Shown: piece by piece, positions 34,813 through 43,321 of the stretch
How positions within the stretch are numbered: the stretch's first letter is position 1
How the letters are laid out: the number at the start of each line of letters is the position of its first letter
Notes under the pieces: generated by a model
What the model was told of the DNA's origin: nothing
The model's database searches: none
Seen by the model: the letters and a program-made list of their open reading frames with translations, nothing else
Translations under genes and position numbers: made by a program
Assembly: GCF_003612125.1 (NCBI RefSeq)
Contig: NZ_RAWI01000029.1
Span: 1 to 44,606 of the forward strand
Length of the DNA stretch: 44,606 nucleotides
Direction: 5' to 3'
Source of the DNA: Corallococcus praedator
GTDB lineage: Bacteria; Myxococcota; Myxococcia; Myxococcales; Myxococcaceae

Positions 34813-36132
34813 TCACGCATCGGTCAGCAGCAGCACCTCCACGCACGCGCCTCCTTCCGGCGGGTTGGTGGCGCGCAGGGAGCCCCCGCTCGCCTCCACA
34901 AGACCGCCCACCAGGAGCATGCCCAGCCCCGACCCGTCCCGCTTGGTCGTTCCCCCCAGGAGGCGCGCGCCCTCCAGCAGCCCCGCGTGGAAGCCCGGCC
35001 CGTCGTCGCTCACGCTCAGCAGCAGGTGCGCGGGGCTCGAGCCCGGCCGCACCCGCACCCGGACCGTCCGGGCTCCCTGCTGGCCGTCGCCCTCGCAGGC
35101 ATTCACGAGCAGGTTGGTCACCACGTGGGCCAGGCCCCGCTCGCCTCCGACGATGCGGGCGCGCAGGGGCGAGGCCTGGGCCTCTGCTTCCACGAGGATG
35201 TGGACATGGGAGAAGCGCGCACGGACGACCTGCGCCGCGTGGTGCAGCGCGGCCCCCACGTCCACGCCTTCCGCCTCGTCGATCATCGCGAGTTCCCCCT
35301 GCGCACGGGACTTCACGCTGGACACGAAGTCCCCCAGTTCGCGCAGGTCCTGCACGATGGCCTGGGCGTAGCGCGAGGACGTGGGGCCGCCCGGGTCGCG
35401 GACCAGGAGCTCCGCGCGCAGCCGCGCCGAGGACAGCAACGTCCTCACGTCGTGGTGCTCGCGCAGCAGCAGGTCCAGGTTGCGGCGCGTCCTCTCCACG
35501 CGGGCGCTCTCGCGGCCCGCCCGCAGCACGATCCTCCGAGCGACGTCGCACGTCACGATGGACACCACCCCCGCGCTGCCGATGACGATGACGAGCAGCG
35601 CCACTTCCGACAGGCCGTAGGTGACGAAGCGGGCGTTGAGGTGGAGGTCCAGCGCGACCAGCCCCCCCAGCAGGAGCAACGTGGCGAGCGTGCCCGCCCA
35701 CGCGGCCCGGGGCGACAGGCGCAGGGCGGTGATGAAGACGACCGAGACGGAGGCGGCCGGGTCGGGCATGCGCAGCAGGCCCGTGTACTGGGGGCCATGC
35801 CACGCCATCGTGGACAGCAGCGAGGCATGGGCGAACACCGCGTCCAGCACCGCGGAGGCGACCAGCAGCCAGGGGCCGAACAGGCGCCGCCGCGCCGCCC
35901 ACCCCGAGCCCGCCGACACCGCCATGCAGATGCCCAGCACGGGCAACTCCACCAGCGCCGCCGGCACGCCGCCTTCCGCGTGGATGCCGCCCAGCAACAG
36001 GTAACGCACCAGGATGAGCCCGCAGAACACGATGCGGGCCACGCTCAACAACGCCTCACCATTGTTGGAGGCGTCCAACAGCACACGGTAGGCAATCTGT
36101 TCGGGAGAGGAAGGCTCGGAGCGTTCAGGCAT
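34813..36132 (-). CDS. Membrane histidine kinase (RegB-like)
   Basis: The product is 439 aa from ATG 36132; the open frame continues to 36246 but overlaps the divergent gene. About six hydrophobic helices (residues 32-195) are followed by a coiled segment, an unusual H-box LLLREHHDVRTLLSSARLRAELL (H226 or H227) and a HATPase_c domain with the N box VTNLLVNACEG, G1 SDDGPGFHAG and G2 GSGLGMLLVGG. The architecture resembles redox-sensing RegB/PrrB kinases, without their conserved redox Cys being evident. It is encoded back to back with a short response regulator of the RegA type, which is its obvious partner. Confidence 0.83.
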   Translation of the reverse strand: MPERSEPSSPEQIAYRVLLDASNNGEALLSVARIVFCGLILVRYLLLGGIHAEGGVPAALVELPVLGICMAVSAGSGWAARRRLFGPWLLVASAVLDAVFAHASLLSTMAWHGPQYTGLLRMPDPAASVSVVFITALRLSPRAAWAGTLATLLLLGGLVALDLHLNARFVTYGLSEVALLVIVIGSAGVVSIVTCDVARRIVLRAGRESARVERTRRNLDLLLREHHDVRTLLSSARLRAELLVRDPGGPTSSRYAQAIVQDLRELGDFVSSVKSRAQGELAMIDEAEGVDVGAALHHAAQVVRARFSHVHILVEAEAQASPLRARIVGGERGLAHVVTNLLVNACEGDGQQGARTVRVRVRPGSSPAHLLLSVSDDGPGFHAGLLEGARLLGGTTKRDGSGLGMLLVGGLVEASGGSLRATNPPEGGACVEVLLLTDA

Positions 36133-36151
36133 ACAGGGTAGGCTTCCCGGA

Positions 36152-36706
36152 GTGGGGCGGGCGCGACATCTGTTGCTGGTGGAGGACTCGAAACGTCTGG
36201 CTTCGGTGCTGGAGGACGCGCTGCGCTCCCGCGCCGAGCGCATCACCCACGTGACGACGCTCGCGGCGGCACGTCAGGTGTTGCGAGAACAGCCCCCGGA
36301 TGCCGTGCTGCTGGATGTCAGTCTTCCGGATGGCACCAGCGACTCCCTGCTCGCGGATCTGCAAGCGGTTGAGCCCCTGCCGCACGTCATCGCCATCAGT
36401 GGCAACGCCACCGCCGAGCAGGCGTTCCGTCTGGCCTCCGGCGGCGTGCGGGCCTTCATTCCCAAACCCCTGGACCTGGCGCGACTGGAGGCGGTGTGGA
36501 CGCAAACCCTGGCACGCCCCCCGGACCTGGTGCATGCGCTGCGGGCGAGCGCCGGGCAGGTGCCACTGCACCAGTTGGAGGGCGTCGTCCGGAACACGCT
36601 GGTGGATGAAGCGCTGGCGAAATCCCAGGGCAGCGTGCGCGGCGCGGCGAAGCTGCTGCGCATCTCGCGGCAGTTGCTTCAGCACATCCTCAATGGAAGG
36701 AAATGA
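36152..36706 (+). CDS. Response regulator with Fis-type HTH (RegA/ActR-like)
   Basis: The product is 184 aa from GTG 36152. A receiver domain (about 6-118; acceptor D55 in AVLLDVSLPDG, K105 in FIPKP) is joined by a short linker to a Fis-like helix-turn-helix (about 145-182: VDEALAKSQGSVRGAAKLLRISRQLLQHIL). This REC-HTH_8 layout without an AAA+ domain is that of RegA/PrrA/ActR, partners of RegB kinases. The start lies only 19 bp from the divergent kinase start, so promoters or leaders must overlap. Confidence 0.87.
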   Translation: MGRARHLLLVEDSKRLASVLEDALRSRAERITHVTTLAAARQVLREQPPDAVLLDVSLPDGTSDSLLADLQAVEPLPHVIAISGNATAEQAFRLASGGVRAFIPKPLDLARLEAVWTQTLARPPDLVHALRASAGQVPLHQLEGVVRNTLVDEALAKSQGSVRGAAKLLRISRQLLQHILNGRK

Positions 36707-36766
36707 GTCCACGGGCCTCGGGCGACGCGACGGGTGCACAGGCCTTGAGGCACACCGGGGTGACGG

Positions 36767-38065
36767 TCACTTCGTGGCGGGGCGCAGGGGCGCGAGCCGC
36801 GCCTTCTCCAGCTTCGCGACGACACCCACGCTGCGCCCCGCGAGGTTCGCGACGACGTACTGCACGGAGCTGCCCAGCACCTGCGCGCTCTCCGACAGGG
36901 TGAGGCCGTACTCCTGCTCCAGCCACTGCGTGAGGCCCTGCGTCGCGGAGCGCAGCGCGTCGTCCAGCGAGCCGCCCTGCCCCAGCGCCATCAGGTGCGT
37001 GGGGGACTCCACGCGAGGTGTCGAGGGAGGCGCCTTGCCGTGCACCACGTCCACGGTGAATTCGACCTCCATGGAGGTCTCCAGTGCGTACTGCGACGTT
37101 TCACCGTCGCCCTGCGCGGCGTGCGCGTCCCCCAGGTAGAGCAGCGCGCCGGGCTGGGACACGGGCAGGTAGACGGTGTTGCCCTCCACCACCTCGTTGA
37201 AGTCCATGTTGCCGCCGGAGCGGCCCGTGTCGCCGGTGGACGGGGACGCGGACCCGAACCCCGGCGCCACCGCCAGTCCTCCCAGCATGGGGCGCAGCGG
37301 GACGGTGAAGTGCTTCAAGCGCTCCGTCGGAGCCTCCGGGGTCGCGACGCCGCGCTCCAGGTCCAGCTTCCAGCGCACGGGCTTGCCCAGCTCCGTCGCC
37401 TTCGCGGCGAGCCCCGGCGTGAGGGCCCGGCCCACGATGCCGTCCAGGCTGTCGGCGAACGTCCGGTTCAATCGCAGACGTTTGAGCCGGATGACCAGCG
37501 TGTCGCCCGGGTTCGCGGTGGCGACGAAGAAGGGGCCCGTCTGAGGATTGCCGAAGAGCGCGCGCGTGACGCCGTGTTCGTCCATGCCGCCGGAGTCGAG
37601 CGTCGTCGTGCGCACGGTGTCCCCCGGCCACACCGTGAGGACCGGCTTGCGGTGGGCGGAGAACTCGTTGGACCAGGTGGTCGGCTTGAAGTCGTGCACG
37701 CGCGGCGGACCGGCGGGACGCGTGGGCAGCAGCCGGGCCGTGAAGGCATGCATCACGCGCGTCTTCGGGTTGTTGCTGTCCGGGTAGTCCGCGGTACCGC
37801 GCAGCGATTCCCCGCCCACCTTGCCGCTGAAGACATACGTCTGCTTGCGAGCGTCGGTGACGACGAAGCGGATGTCGTTGCCCACGCGCTCGCCCTCCAG
37901 CGCGTCACCGTCCAGCTCCCCGGTGAGGCGCTTGCCGGCGCGCTCCAGCGTGAGCAGCTGGTACGCGGGGTTGCCCCACAGGTCGGTCGTCACCCACCAG
38001 GACTCGGAGGCCGCGAGCACGGCCGTCGGCAGGCAGCAGAGGAGCAGGACGAAGAGTCGGAGCAT
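36767..38065 (-). CDS. Exported acetamidase/formamidase-family protein
   Basis: The product is 432 aa from ATG 38065. A signal peptide (LRLFVLLLCCLPTAVLA) precedes about 90 residues of beta-rich sequence not found in cytosolic FmdA enzymes. The FmdA/AmdA domain (from about 120) follows: AHRKPVLTVWPGDTVRTTTLDSGG, then TGDTGRSGGNMDFNEVVEGNTVYLPVSQPGALLYLGDAHAAQGDGE, the metal-site region of the family. The family hydrolyses formamide or acetamide; the exported location and extra domain suggest another amide substrate. It is preceded by a perfect hairpin abutting its start codon and lies 25 bp after the methyltransferase-aminotransferase gene. Confidence 0.82.
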   Translation of the reverse strand: MLRLFVLLLCCLPTAVLAASESWWVTTDLWGNPAYQLLTLERAGKRLTGELDGDALEGERVGNDIRFVVTDARKQTYVFSGKVGGESLRGTADYPDSNNPKTRVMHAFTARLLPTRPAGPPRVHDFKPTTWSNEFSAHRKPVLTVWPGDTVRTTTLDSGGMDEHGVTRALFGNPQTGPFFVATANPGDTLVIRLKRLRLNRTFADSLDGIVGRALTPGLAAKATELGKPVRWKLDLERGVATPEAPTERLKHFTVPLRPMLGGLAVAPGFGSASPSTGDTGRSGGNMDFNEVVEGNTVYLPVSQPGALLYLGDAHAAQGDGETSQYALETSMEVEFTVDVVHGKAPPSTPRVESPTHLMALGQGGSLDDALRSATQGLTQWLEQEYGLTLSESAQVLGSSVQYVVANLAGRSVGVVAKLEKARLAPLRPATK

Positions 38066-38085
38066 GCGCGGAGTGTAGTCCGCGC
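38066..38085 (-). promoter_or_regulatory. Perfect hairpin immediately upstream of the acetamidase ATG
   Basis: GCGCGGA-gtgtag-TCCGCGC (7-bp stem, 6-nt loop) occupies most of the 25-bp gap and touches the start codon. The only purine-rich ribosome-binding candidate lies in its stem. It may limit translation or act as a weak attenuator. Confidence 0.4.
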
Positions 38086-38090
38086 CACGC

Positions 38091-41000
38091 TCAGCGCAGC
38101 CGCTGTCCGAAGGCGCGCAGCCGGTCGCGGGCCTTGAGCAGCTTCTCCCTGGGGATGGAGAACACCGCGCGCACGCGCTCGGGGTCCCCGCACCACGCCC
38201 CGCCGTTGAGCACCACGTGGGTGTGCTCGTAGACGATGCGGGGCAGGTTCTCCGGCGTGAGCTTCACCCCGTCCACGGTGCGGCCCAGCCAGGCCGTCAT
38301 CCGGGGCGCGAGGAAGAGGCCGCCCGCCTCGGTGGCCTCCGCGCGGCCGTCGTCGGGCAGCGCTTCGGACAGCAGCTCGCGCTTCTCCGCCAGGTCGCGC
38401 CGTATCCTCGCCAGGAAGGCCCGGAGCGCCTTGTGCCGCGCCGGATAGAGCAGCTGTCCGTCCGGGCCCCTGGCATGGGCCGCGTACAGGTACGCCGCCG
38501 CGCGCGCGGTGGGCGCGTGCAGCACGCCCGGGGCGCTGTCGCGCAGCGCCGCCACCAGGGCCCGGTCCTTCGTCGCGAGCCAGCCCACGCGCAGGCCCCC
38601 CGCCGCGAACTCCTTGGACAGTCCGCCCAGGAGCACCGTGTGCGCGCCGATGCCGGGCACCGCGCCCTCCAGCGTCACCGGGCTGTGCACCGTCTCCGCC
38701 GTGGGGTTGGAGAGGTTCACCAGCCCGAAGATTTCGTCCGACACCCACAGGCAGCGCTGCTCCACCACGTACGTCGCCAGCGCCATCAGGTCCTCGTGGG
38801 AGAGGTAGTGGCCCGTGGGGTTCGCCGGCTGGGACACCACCACCGCGTCCGGTGCCCCGCCCCGCGCGCGGCGCGACAGCAGCGTGGCGAGCGGCCCCGA
38901 CTCCACCTCACAGCCCGCCGCGAGGAACGTGGGCGCCAGCACGCCATAACAGGGCGTGACGAGGAACACGCGCGGCCCCCGGCCCAGCCGCTTGCGCAGC
39001 GCCACGCCCAGGTGGTGCATGAGGGGCCAGACGCCGGGGGCCACGACGACGTCCTCGGCGGTGTAGCGGGCGCCTCGCGTCTCCAGGAGGAAGGCCGCCA
39101 CGGACTCGGCCAGGCCCGTCTGCGTGGCATCCGCGCGCGGGGCGACGCCCGCCGCGATGAGCCCTTCAATCAGGGGCAGCGGCAGCGGGCCTTCGTTCTC
39201 GCCGTAGTCCAGGCGCACAAGCTCCGGGTCGTCCTCGCGGAAGAAGCGGGGGGCGAACGCGGGCAGGGTGGAGAGCCGGGCGATGCGCTGGGCGCGGGGC
39301 AGCGGCACCTCGGGCGCGCGGGGCGGCGTGGGCGGCTTAGGCTCCGCGAAGGCCATGCGGAAGGCGAGCAGTTCGGAGAAGGTGCGCTCGTAGAACCACT
39401 CCGCGAAGACGCTGATGCGCGAGTACGTCACCTCCGCGGCCACCTCCAGGTCGGCGCGCAGCGGTTCGGGCACGGGCAACAGCAGCGTCAATTCCAGGTC
39501 CGGCCACACCGCGTTCTTGATGAACCCGTACAGGATGACCAGGTTGGGCGCCTGCGGGGCCCGCGCGAGGAACTCGAAGAGCGTGCGCGGCTCCACCTCG
39601 CCGGTGATGTTGAAGAAGGCGCTCTCATCCAACACCACCCAGATGCCGCGCCGCGCGGCCTCCGCCACGATGTCGCGCAGCACCGCGAGGTTCGTGCGCT
39701 CGCCCGGCTCCACCGTCAGCAGCACGGCCTTCACATCGAAGGCGGTGAGCAGGCGGCGGATCTCCCCCAGCGCGTTGTGCGTGACGACGGCACGCACGCC
39801 CGCCTTGTCCAGCGCGCGGGCGTAGAGCGGGTGCAGGCTGCGCGACACCAGCACCGTGTCGCCCGGGTCGCAGGTGGCGAGCAGCAGCGAATAGACGGCC
39901 TGCTCGCGCTCGGGCGCGACGAACAGGGAGTCCTCCGACAGGCGCAGCCCGAAGTGACGGTCCAGGTAGCGGGCCACCAGCCGGCGGAAGGAGGCGTCTC
40001 CCGCTTCGTGCGCATAGGGCAGGCGCGGCGACTGCGACATCCGCTCCGCGAGCGCCGTGACGAAGCCGAGCTGTTCGGCGGACGCGGTGCCCAGGTCCAG
40101 CTCCTCCTGGAGCGCCGCGATGCCCAGGGTGCGCAACGCCGAGCGCAGGGCCAGCGTTTCACGGGGCAGCGACAGGTGCGCTTCCCACACGGCCACTTCG
40201 TGCCAGATGGGATGGCCCGACTGGAGCCAGCCGAGCGCGGTCGCCGCGCGCAGGGGCTCCGGGCTGTGGGCCTCCATGAAGAACTCGAACTCCCGTCCGG
40301 TGCGCTGCTCCAGCGACACCAGGGGACGGATGTCCGTGTCCGCCGCCTGCATCACGCGGCGGGCCACGCGCACCCGGGTGGTGAAGCCGCGCCGGGTGAA
40401 CATGCGCGCGATGATGGCGCGGCCCGGACGGCCCGCGAGGTTCAGCAACAGCCGTCCGCCGGCGTGGAGTCGCTCCGGAGCTTCGTCCAGGAGCCGTGCG
40501 ATGAGGCCCAGGCCGAAGTGGTCCTCGTAGACGTTCTGGAGCGAGGTGTAGTTGGACAGGTCCAGCAGGGCCTGCTCATCCGCCTGCGCCAGCTCCGCCG
40601 GCAGCTCGTCACCGCGCAGCACCTGGGGGATGCAGCCGACGATGAAGTCCCAGTCGGGCTTCTGGGGCAGGCCGCGCAGCAGGTCGCTCTCCCCGAAGGA
40701 CAGCCGCGACACGAGCTGTTCGTCGCCGTTGAGCCACGCGTTGCAGAGGCCCACGGCGGGAGCCTGGGGATTGAGGTCCAGGCCCCGGATGCGCGACAGG
40801 CCGGTGAACTTCGCCAGCGCGATGCAGATCCACCCGGAGCCCGCGCCCACCTCCACCAGGTGCTTGCCGGCGTACTCGTCCAGCGGGACCTTGAGCAGGC
40901 CCTCCAGGAAGGTGAAGGCCCAGGCCTCGGGCGCGAAGATGGACGGCGGGATGAGCAGCTCCAGCCGCTCCTGGGACGCACCCACGGCGACGACCACCGA

Positions 41001-41162
41001 CGCGAGGCGCAGCGGTGCGCCCTCGGGTTTGTCGCGCGACAGCTCCGCCAACTCGCGCAGCTCCACCAGCGCGCGGGCCCGCGTCTCCGTTTGGCTCAGC
41101 GCTTCGGCGAGCGAGCGAAGCTGGAGGAAGGCTTCACGGGGAGACGCGGGATAGGTGGCCAT
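38091..41162 (-). CDS. Plant-type methionine S-methyltransferase homologue
   Basis: The product is 1,023 aa from ATG 41162. Residues about 60-330 form a SAM methyltransferase: LVEVGAGSGWI (103-111), GLDLNP (D128) and IVGCIPQVL (173-180). Stretches such as SIFAPEAWAFTFLEGL, EDHFGLGLIARLLDEA, MQAADTDI and REFEFFM match plant methionine S-methyltransferase (MMT, makes S-methylmethionine from SAM and Met). Two aminotransferase-like regions follow: about 370-610, and 640-1023 with SQPANPTGHY, VSDEIFG and LSKEFAAGGLRVGW (K850). From memory, plant MMT lacks the PLP lysine in this last region; here it is present, so the domain may be catalytic. Length and order equal plant MMT (~1,080 aa). It may be co-transcribed with the acetamidase homologue. 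Confidence 0.85.
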   Translation of the reverse strand: MATYPASPREAFLQLRSLAEALSQTETRARALVELRELAELSRDKPEGAPLRLASVVVAVGASQERLELLIPPSIFAPEAWAFTFLEGLLKVPLDEYAGKHLVEVGAGSGWICIALAKFTGLSRIRGLDLNPQAPAVGLCNAWLNGDEQLVSRLSFGESDLLRGLPQKPDWDFIVGCIPQVLRGDELPAELAQADEQALLDLSNYTSLQNVYEDHFGLGLIARLLDEAPERLHAGGRLLLNLAGRPGRAIIARMFTRRGFTTRVRVARRVMQAADTDIRPLVSLEQRTGREFEFFMEAHSPEPLRAATALGWLQSGHPIWHEVAVWEAHLSLPRETLALRSALRTLGIAALQEELDLGTASAEQLGFVTALAERMSQSPRLPYAHEAGDASFRRLVARYLDRHFGLRLSEDSLFVAPEREQAVYSLLLATCDPGDTVLVSRSLHPLYARALDKAGVRAVVTHNALGEIRRLLTAFDVKAVLLTVEPGERTNLAVLRDIVAEAARRGIWVVLDESAFFNITGEVEPRTLFEFLARAPQAPNLVILYGFIKNAVWPDLELTLLLPVPEPLRADLEVAAEVTYSRISVFAEWFYERTFSELLAFRMAFAEPKPPTPPRAPEVPLPRAQRIARLSTLPAFAPRFFREDDPELVRLDYGENEGPLPLPLIEGLIAAGVAPRADATQTGLAESVAAFLLETRGARYTAEDVVVAPGVWPLMHHLGVALRKRLGRGPRVFLVTPCYGVLAPTFLAAGCEVESGPLATLLSRRARGGAPDAVVVSQPANPTGHYLSHEDLMALATYVVEQRCLWVSDEIFGLVNLSNPTAETVHSPVTLEGAVPGIGAHTVLLGGLSKEFAAGGLRVGWLATKDRALVAALRDSAPGVLHAPTARAAAYLYAAHARGPDGQLLYPARHKALRAFLARIRRDLAEKRELLSEALPDDGRAEATEAGGLFLAPRMTAWLGRTVDGVKLTPENLPRIVYEHTHVVLNGGAWCGDPERVRAVFSIPREKLLKARDRLRAFGQRLR

Positions 41163-41337
41163 GGCGCGCGCGACTGTCCGGGCCCGGGTGTCCCCTGTCA
41201 ACGACGGTCGCGCGACGCGCCTCGTCATCGCGAGGCCGCCGCACGCGGCCACACACTTTCAGTCCTCGTCGCCCGCGGCATTCATCACCGGGCCATCCCT
41301 CCACATTGCGACGGTCGGCGCACGGGTGCGCGCGACT

Positions 41338-41790
41338 TCAGCCTTCCGAGGCGGCCGTCGGAAAGAAGAGGTCCGCCAGGCCCGGCTTGGAGCGGCGCAG
41401 CAGGTCCTCCAGCGTGTACTTGTCCAGCGTGGCCAGGAACGCGTCCCGGGCCTCCGCCAGCACGCCCTTGAGGCCGCAGGCCGGCGCGATGGGACAGGTG
41501 TTCTGCTCGCGGTTGAAGCACTCCACCAGGTGGAAGTCCGGTTCGGCTGCGCGCACCACCTTGCCCAGGCGGATGTCCCCCGTGGGCTTCGCCAGCAGCA
41601 CGCCGCCGGAGCGCCCCGGCTTCACCTCCACCCAGCCCTGCTGTCCCAGGGTCTGCACCACGCGCACCAGGTGGTGCTTGGAGATGCCGTAGGCGTCCGC
41701 CATCTCCTGCGTGGACGAGGGCCTGTCTGGACGCGCGGCCAGGTACATGAGGACGCGCAGCGCGTAGTCGGCGTGAAGGGTCAGGTGCAA
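41338..41790 (-). CDS. nsrR: NsrR-type Rrf2 repressor (nitric oxide sensor)
   Basis: The product is 150 aa if TTG 41790 is the start, two nt after the reductase stop; no ATG fits the family N-terminus, and GGAG lies about 13 nt upstream. The sequence follows E. coli NsrR almost end to end: LTLHADYALRVLMYLAA, MADAYGISKHHLVRVVQTLGQQGWV (winged helix), RSGGVLLAKP, and the cluster-binding cysteines C91, C99 and C105 in ECFNREQNTCPIAPAC. NsrR holds an Fe-S cluster that NO destroys, releasing DNA. As the last gene of the haemoglobin operon, and with a matching palindrome at 43198-43236, it is probably autoregulating. Confidence 0.9.
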   Translation of the reverse strand: MHLTLHADYALRVLMYLAARPDRPSSTQEMADAYGISKHHLVRVVQTLGQQGWVEVKPGRSGGVLLAKPTGDIRLGKVVRAAEPDFHLVECFNREQNTCPIAPACGLKGVLAEARDAFLATLDKYTLEDLLRRSKPGLADLFFPTAASEG

Positions 41791-41792
41791 GG

Positions 41793-42788
41793 TCAGGCGG
41801 CTCCGGCGACACGCCCTGCTGGCGGTGTGCTCGGCAGGAAGGCATCCGCGTGGATGTCCTTCAGCGAGAACCCCGCCAGGAAGAGCTTCTTGCGCAGGGA
41901 TAGCACCCCTTCGGCATTCCCGCAGAGGTAGGCCCGCCAGCCCGTGGGCCGCTTCGGCACGCGGGCGAGCACGAGCGCCTCCAGCGTCCCTTCCCGCACA
42001 TCCCCTCCTCCGCCGGTCAGCACGGTGGGCCCGTAGTGGAGGTTCGGGTGCCACGTCGCCCATTGCCGCAGCCGCTCCACCAGGTACAGGCCGCCCGGCT
42101 CCCGCGCGCCGTGGAACAGGTGGATGGGCCCGGTGTGCCCGGCCTCCAGCGCGTCCCGCACAATCCCATACAGCGGCGCGAGCCCCGTGCCCGTGCCCGC
42201 CAGCAACAACGGCGCTTCCGGCTGTCCGGGCACGTAGAAGCAATCTCCCGCCGGGCCCTGCACCTCCACGCGCTCGCCGGGCCGCGCGTCGCGGGCCAGC
42301 CACTCACTCATGGCGCCCCCGGGGATGATCCGCACGTGGAGTTCCAGGGTGCTTTCGCGGGGCAGGCTCGCCAGCGAGTAGCTGCGTGCGAGCCCGTCCC
42401 CTCGCACCACCGTGATGTACTGCCCCGCCCGGTAGGACAGCGGGGACTCCGTCTCCAACCGCACCGACAGCACGTCCGGGGAAAGCGACTCCAACGCGAC
42501 GATGCGCGCGGGGATCCGCAGCTCCCCGGCCCCCGCCACCTCCAGCGCCGCGCCGTCCGGCAGCCGGCACGCGCACGCGAGGAAGTAGTTGCGCGCCTGG
42601 AGCGTGTCCTTGAGCCCGACCTGCGCGGCCGCGGGCACGCTGCCCTCCACCGCGCGCATCAGACAGGACTGGCACGCGCCCGCCCTGCACGCGTGGGGCA
42701 CGCTCACGCCCTGCCGCAGGAGGCCGTCCAGCACCGTCTCGCCGGACTCCAGCGGGTACCACGCGGCTTCGTGTTTCACCTTCGCCAT
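41793..42788 (-). CDS. 2Fe-2S ferredoxin-NAD(P)H reductase (flavin type)
   Basis: The product is 331 aa from ATG 42788 (AAAGGGG upstream). The N-terminal plant-type ferredoxin domain has C34, C39 and C42 (HACRAGACQSC) and a distal Cys in FLACACRL. An FAD-binding domain (about 90-190: RAGQYITVVRGDGLARSYSLAS) and an NAD-binding domain (LLLAGTGTGLAPLYGIV, then YLCGNAEGV) follow. This is the architecture of oxygenase and Hmp-type reductases. Placed between a truncated haemoglobin and NsrR, it most likely re-reduces the haem so that the pair works as a two-protein NO dioxygenase, in place of fused flavohaemoglobin. Confidence 0.88.
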   Translation of the reverse strand: MAKVKHEAAWYPLESGETVLDGLLRQGVSVPHACRAGACQSCLMRAVEGSVPAAAQVGLKDTLQARNYFLACACRLPDGAALEVAGAGELRIPARIVALESLSPDVLSVRLETESPLSYRAGQYITVVRGDGLARSYSLASLPRESTLELHVRIIPGGAMSEWLARDARPGERVEVQGPAGDCFYVPGQPEAPLLLAGTGTGLAPLYGIVRDALEAGHTGPIHLFHGAREPGGLYLVERLRQWATWHPNLHYGPTVLTGGGGDVREGTLEALVLARVPKRPTGWRAYLCGNAEGVLSLRKKLFLAGFSLKDIHADAFLPSTPPAGRVAGAA

Positions 42789-42807
42789 GACGTGCCCCTT
42801 TCGCGCT

Positions 42808-43173
42808 TCAGCGGTTCAGCACATCCGCCCGAGCCCCCTCCGCGACCGCCATCACCTTCCCCACCAGCTCCGCGGACACGCCCAGCTCCTCCAGCGTCTC
42901 CTTCAGGTGTCCCGCCACGGCGTTGAAGTGCGTCTCGTTCAAGCCGCGCTGGACCAGCGGCCGGTGGCCCTCCCGCATGTCCTTGCCCGAGTAGTTCGCG
43001 GGGCCCCCGCACACCATCGTCAGGAACGCCTTCTGCTTCGCGGCCTGGCGCTCCATGTCCACGGTCTCGAAGAAGTGGCTGATGCGCTCGTCGCCCAGCA
43101 CCTTCCGGTAGAAGAGCTCCACCGCAGCCGCCATCGCCGGTTCCCCGCCAATCTGCTCGTACACGCTCGACAT
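42808..43173 (-). CDS. Group I truncated haemoglobin
   Basis: The product is 121 aa from ATG 43173 (GGGAG nine nt upstream). It matches TrHbN: SVYEQIGGEPAMAAAVELFYRKVLGD (Y22 as the B10 distal Tyr), FFETVDMERQAAKQKAFLTMVCGG, then MREGHRPLVQRGLNETHFNAVAGHL with proximal H70. These proteins bind O2 and convert NO to nitrate. It starts 25 bp downstream of the palindrome and is followed after 19 bp by the reductase, so NO detoxification is the likely role. Confidence 0.92.
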   Translation of the reverse strand: MSSVYEQIGGEPAMAAAVELFYRKVLGDERISHFFETVDMERQAAKQKAFLTMVCGGPANYSGKDMREGHRPLVQRGLNETHFNAVAGHLKETLEELGVSAELVGKVMAVAEGARADVLNR

Positions 43174-43197
43174 GTCGCCGCTCCCTGCCCGGACCCG

Positions 43198-43236
43198 GGC
43201 CCTTAAAGATGCATTCAGAATGCATCTTTAAGGGCC
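43198..43236. promoter_or_regulatory. NsrR-type operator: perfect 39-bp palindrome
   Basis: Two 19-nt arms (43198-43216 and 43218-43236) are exact reverse complements around one central base (43217). The core AAGATGCATTC-a-GAATGCATCTT is close to the known NsrR consensus (AAGATGCATTT-n-AAATGCATCTT-like). It begins 25 bp upstream of the haemoglobin ATG. A TTGACG at 43241-43246 (minus strand) just upstream could be the -35 box, so bound repressor would cover the -10 region. Confidence 0.88.
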
Positions 43237-43321
43237 GGCCCGTCAATGTCCCTGAAGCAGCAGGGCTGTTCGCACCGATTCGGTGGGACGACGCTCGGTT
43301 CCGACGTGTGGGGGGGAAGGC

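Noticed and set aside
41163-41337. SAM riboswitch upstream of the MMT-like gene
   Set aside because: The 175-bp region shows no recognisable SAM-aptamer helices or conserved segments by eye.
38217-41471. A 1,084-codon open frame on the plus strand
   Set aside because: It is the antisense shadow of the MMT-like gene, rich in Arg/His/Gln/Ala with no family motifs; such frames arise from the GC-biased third positions.
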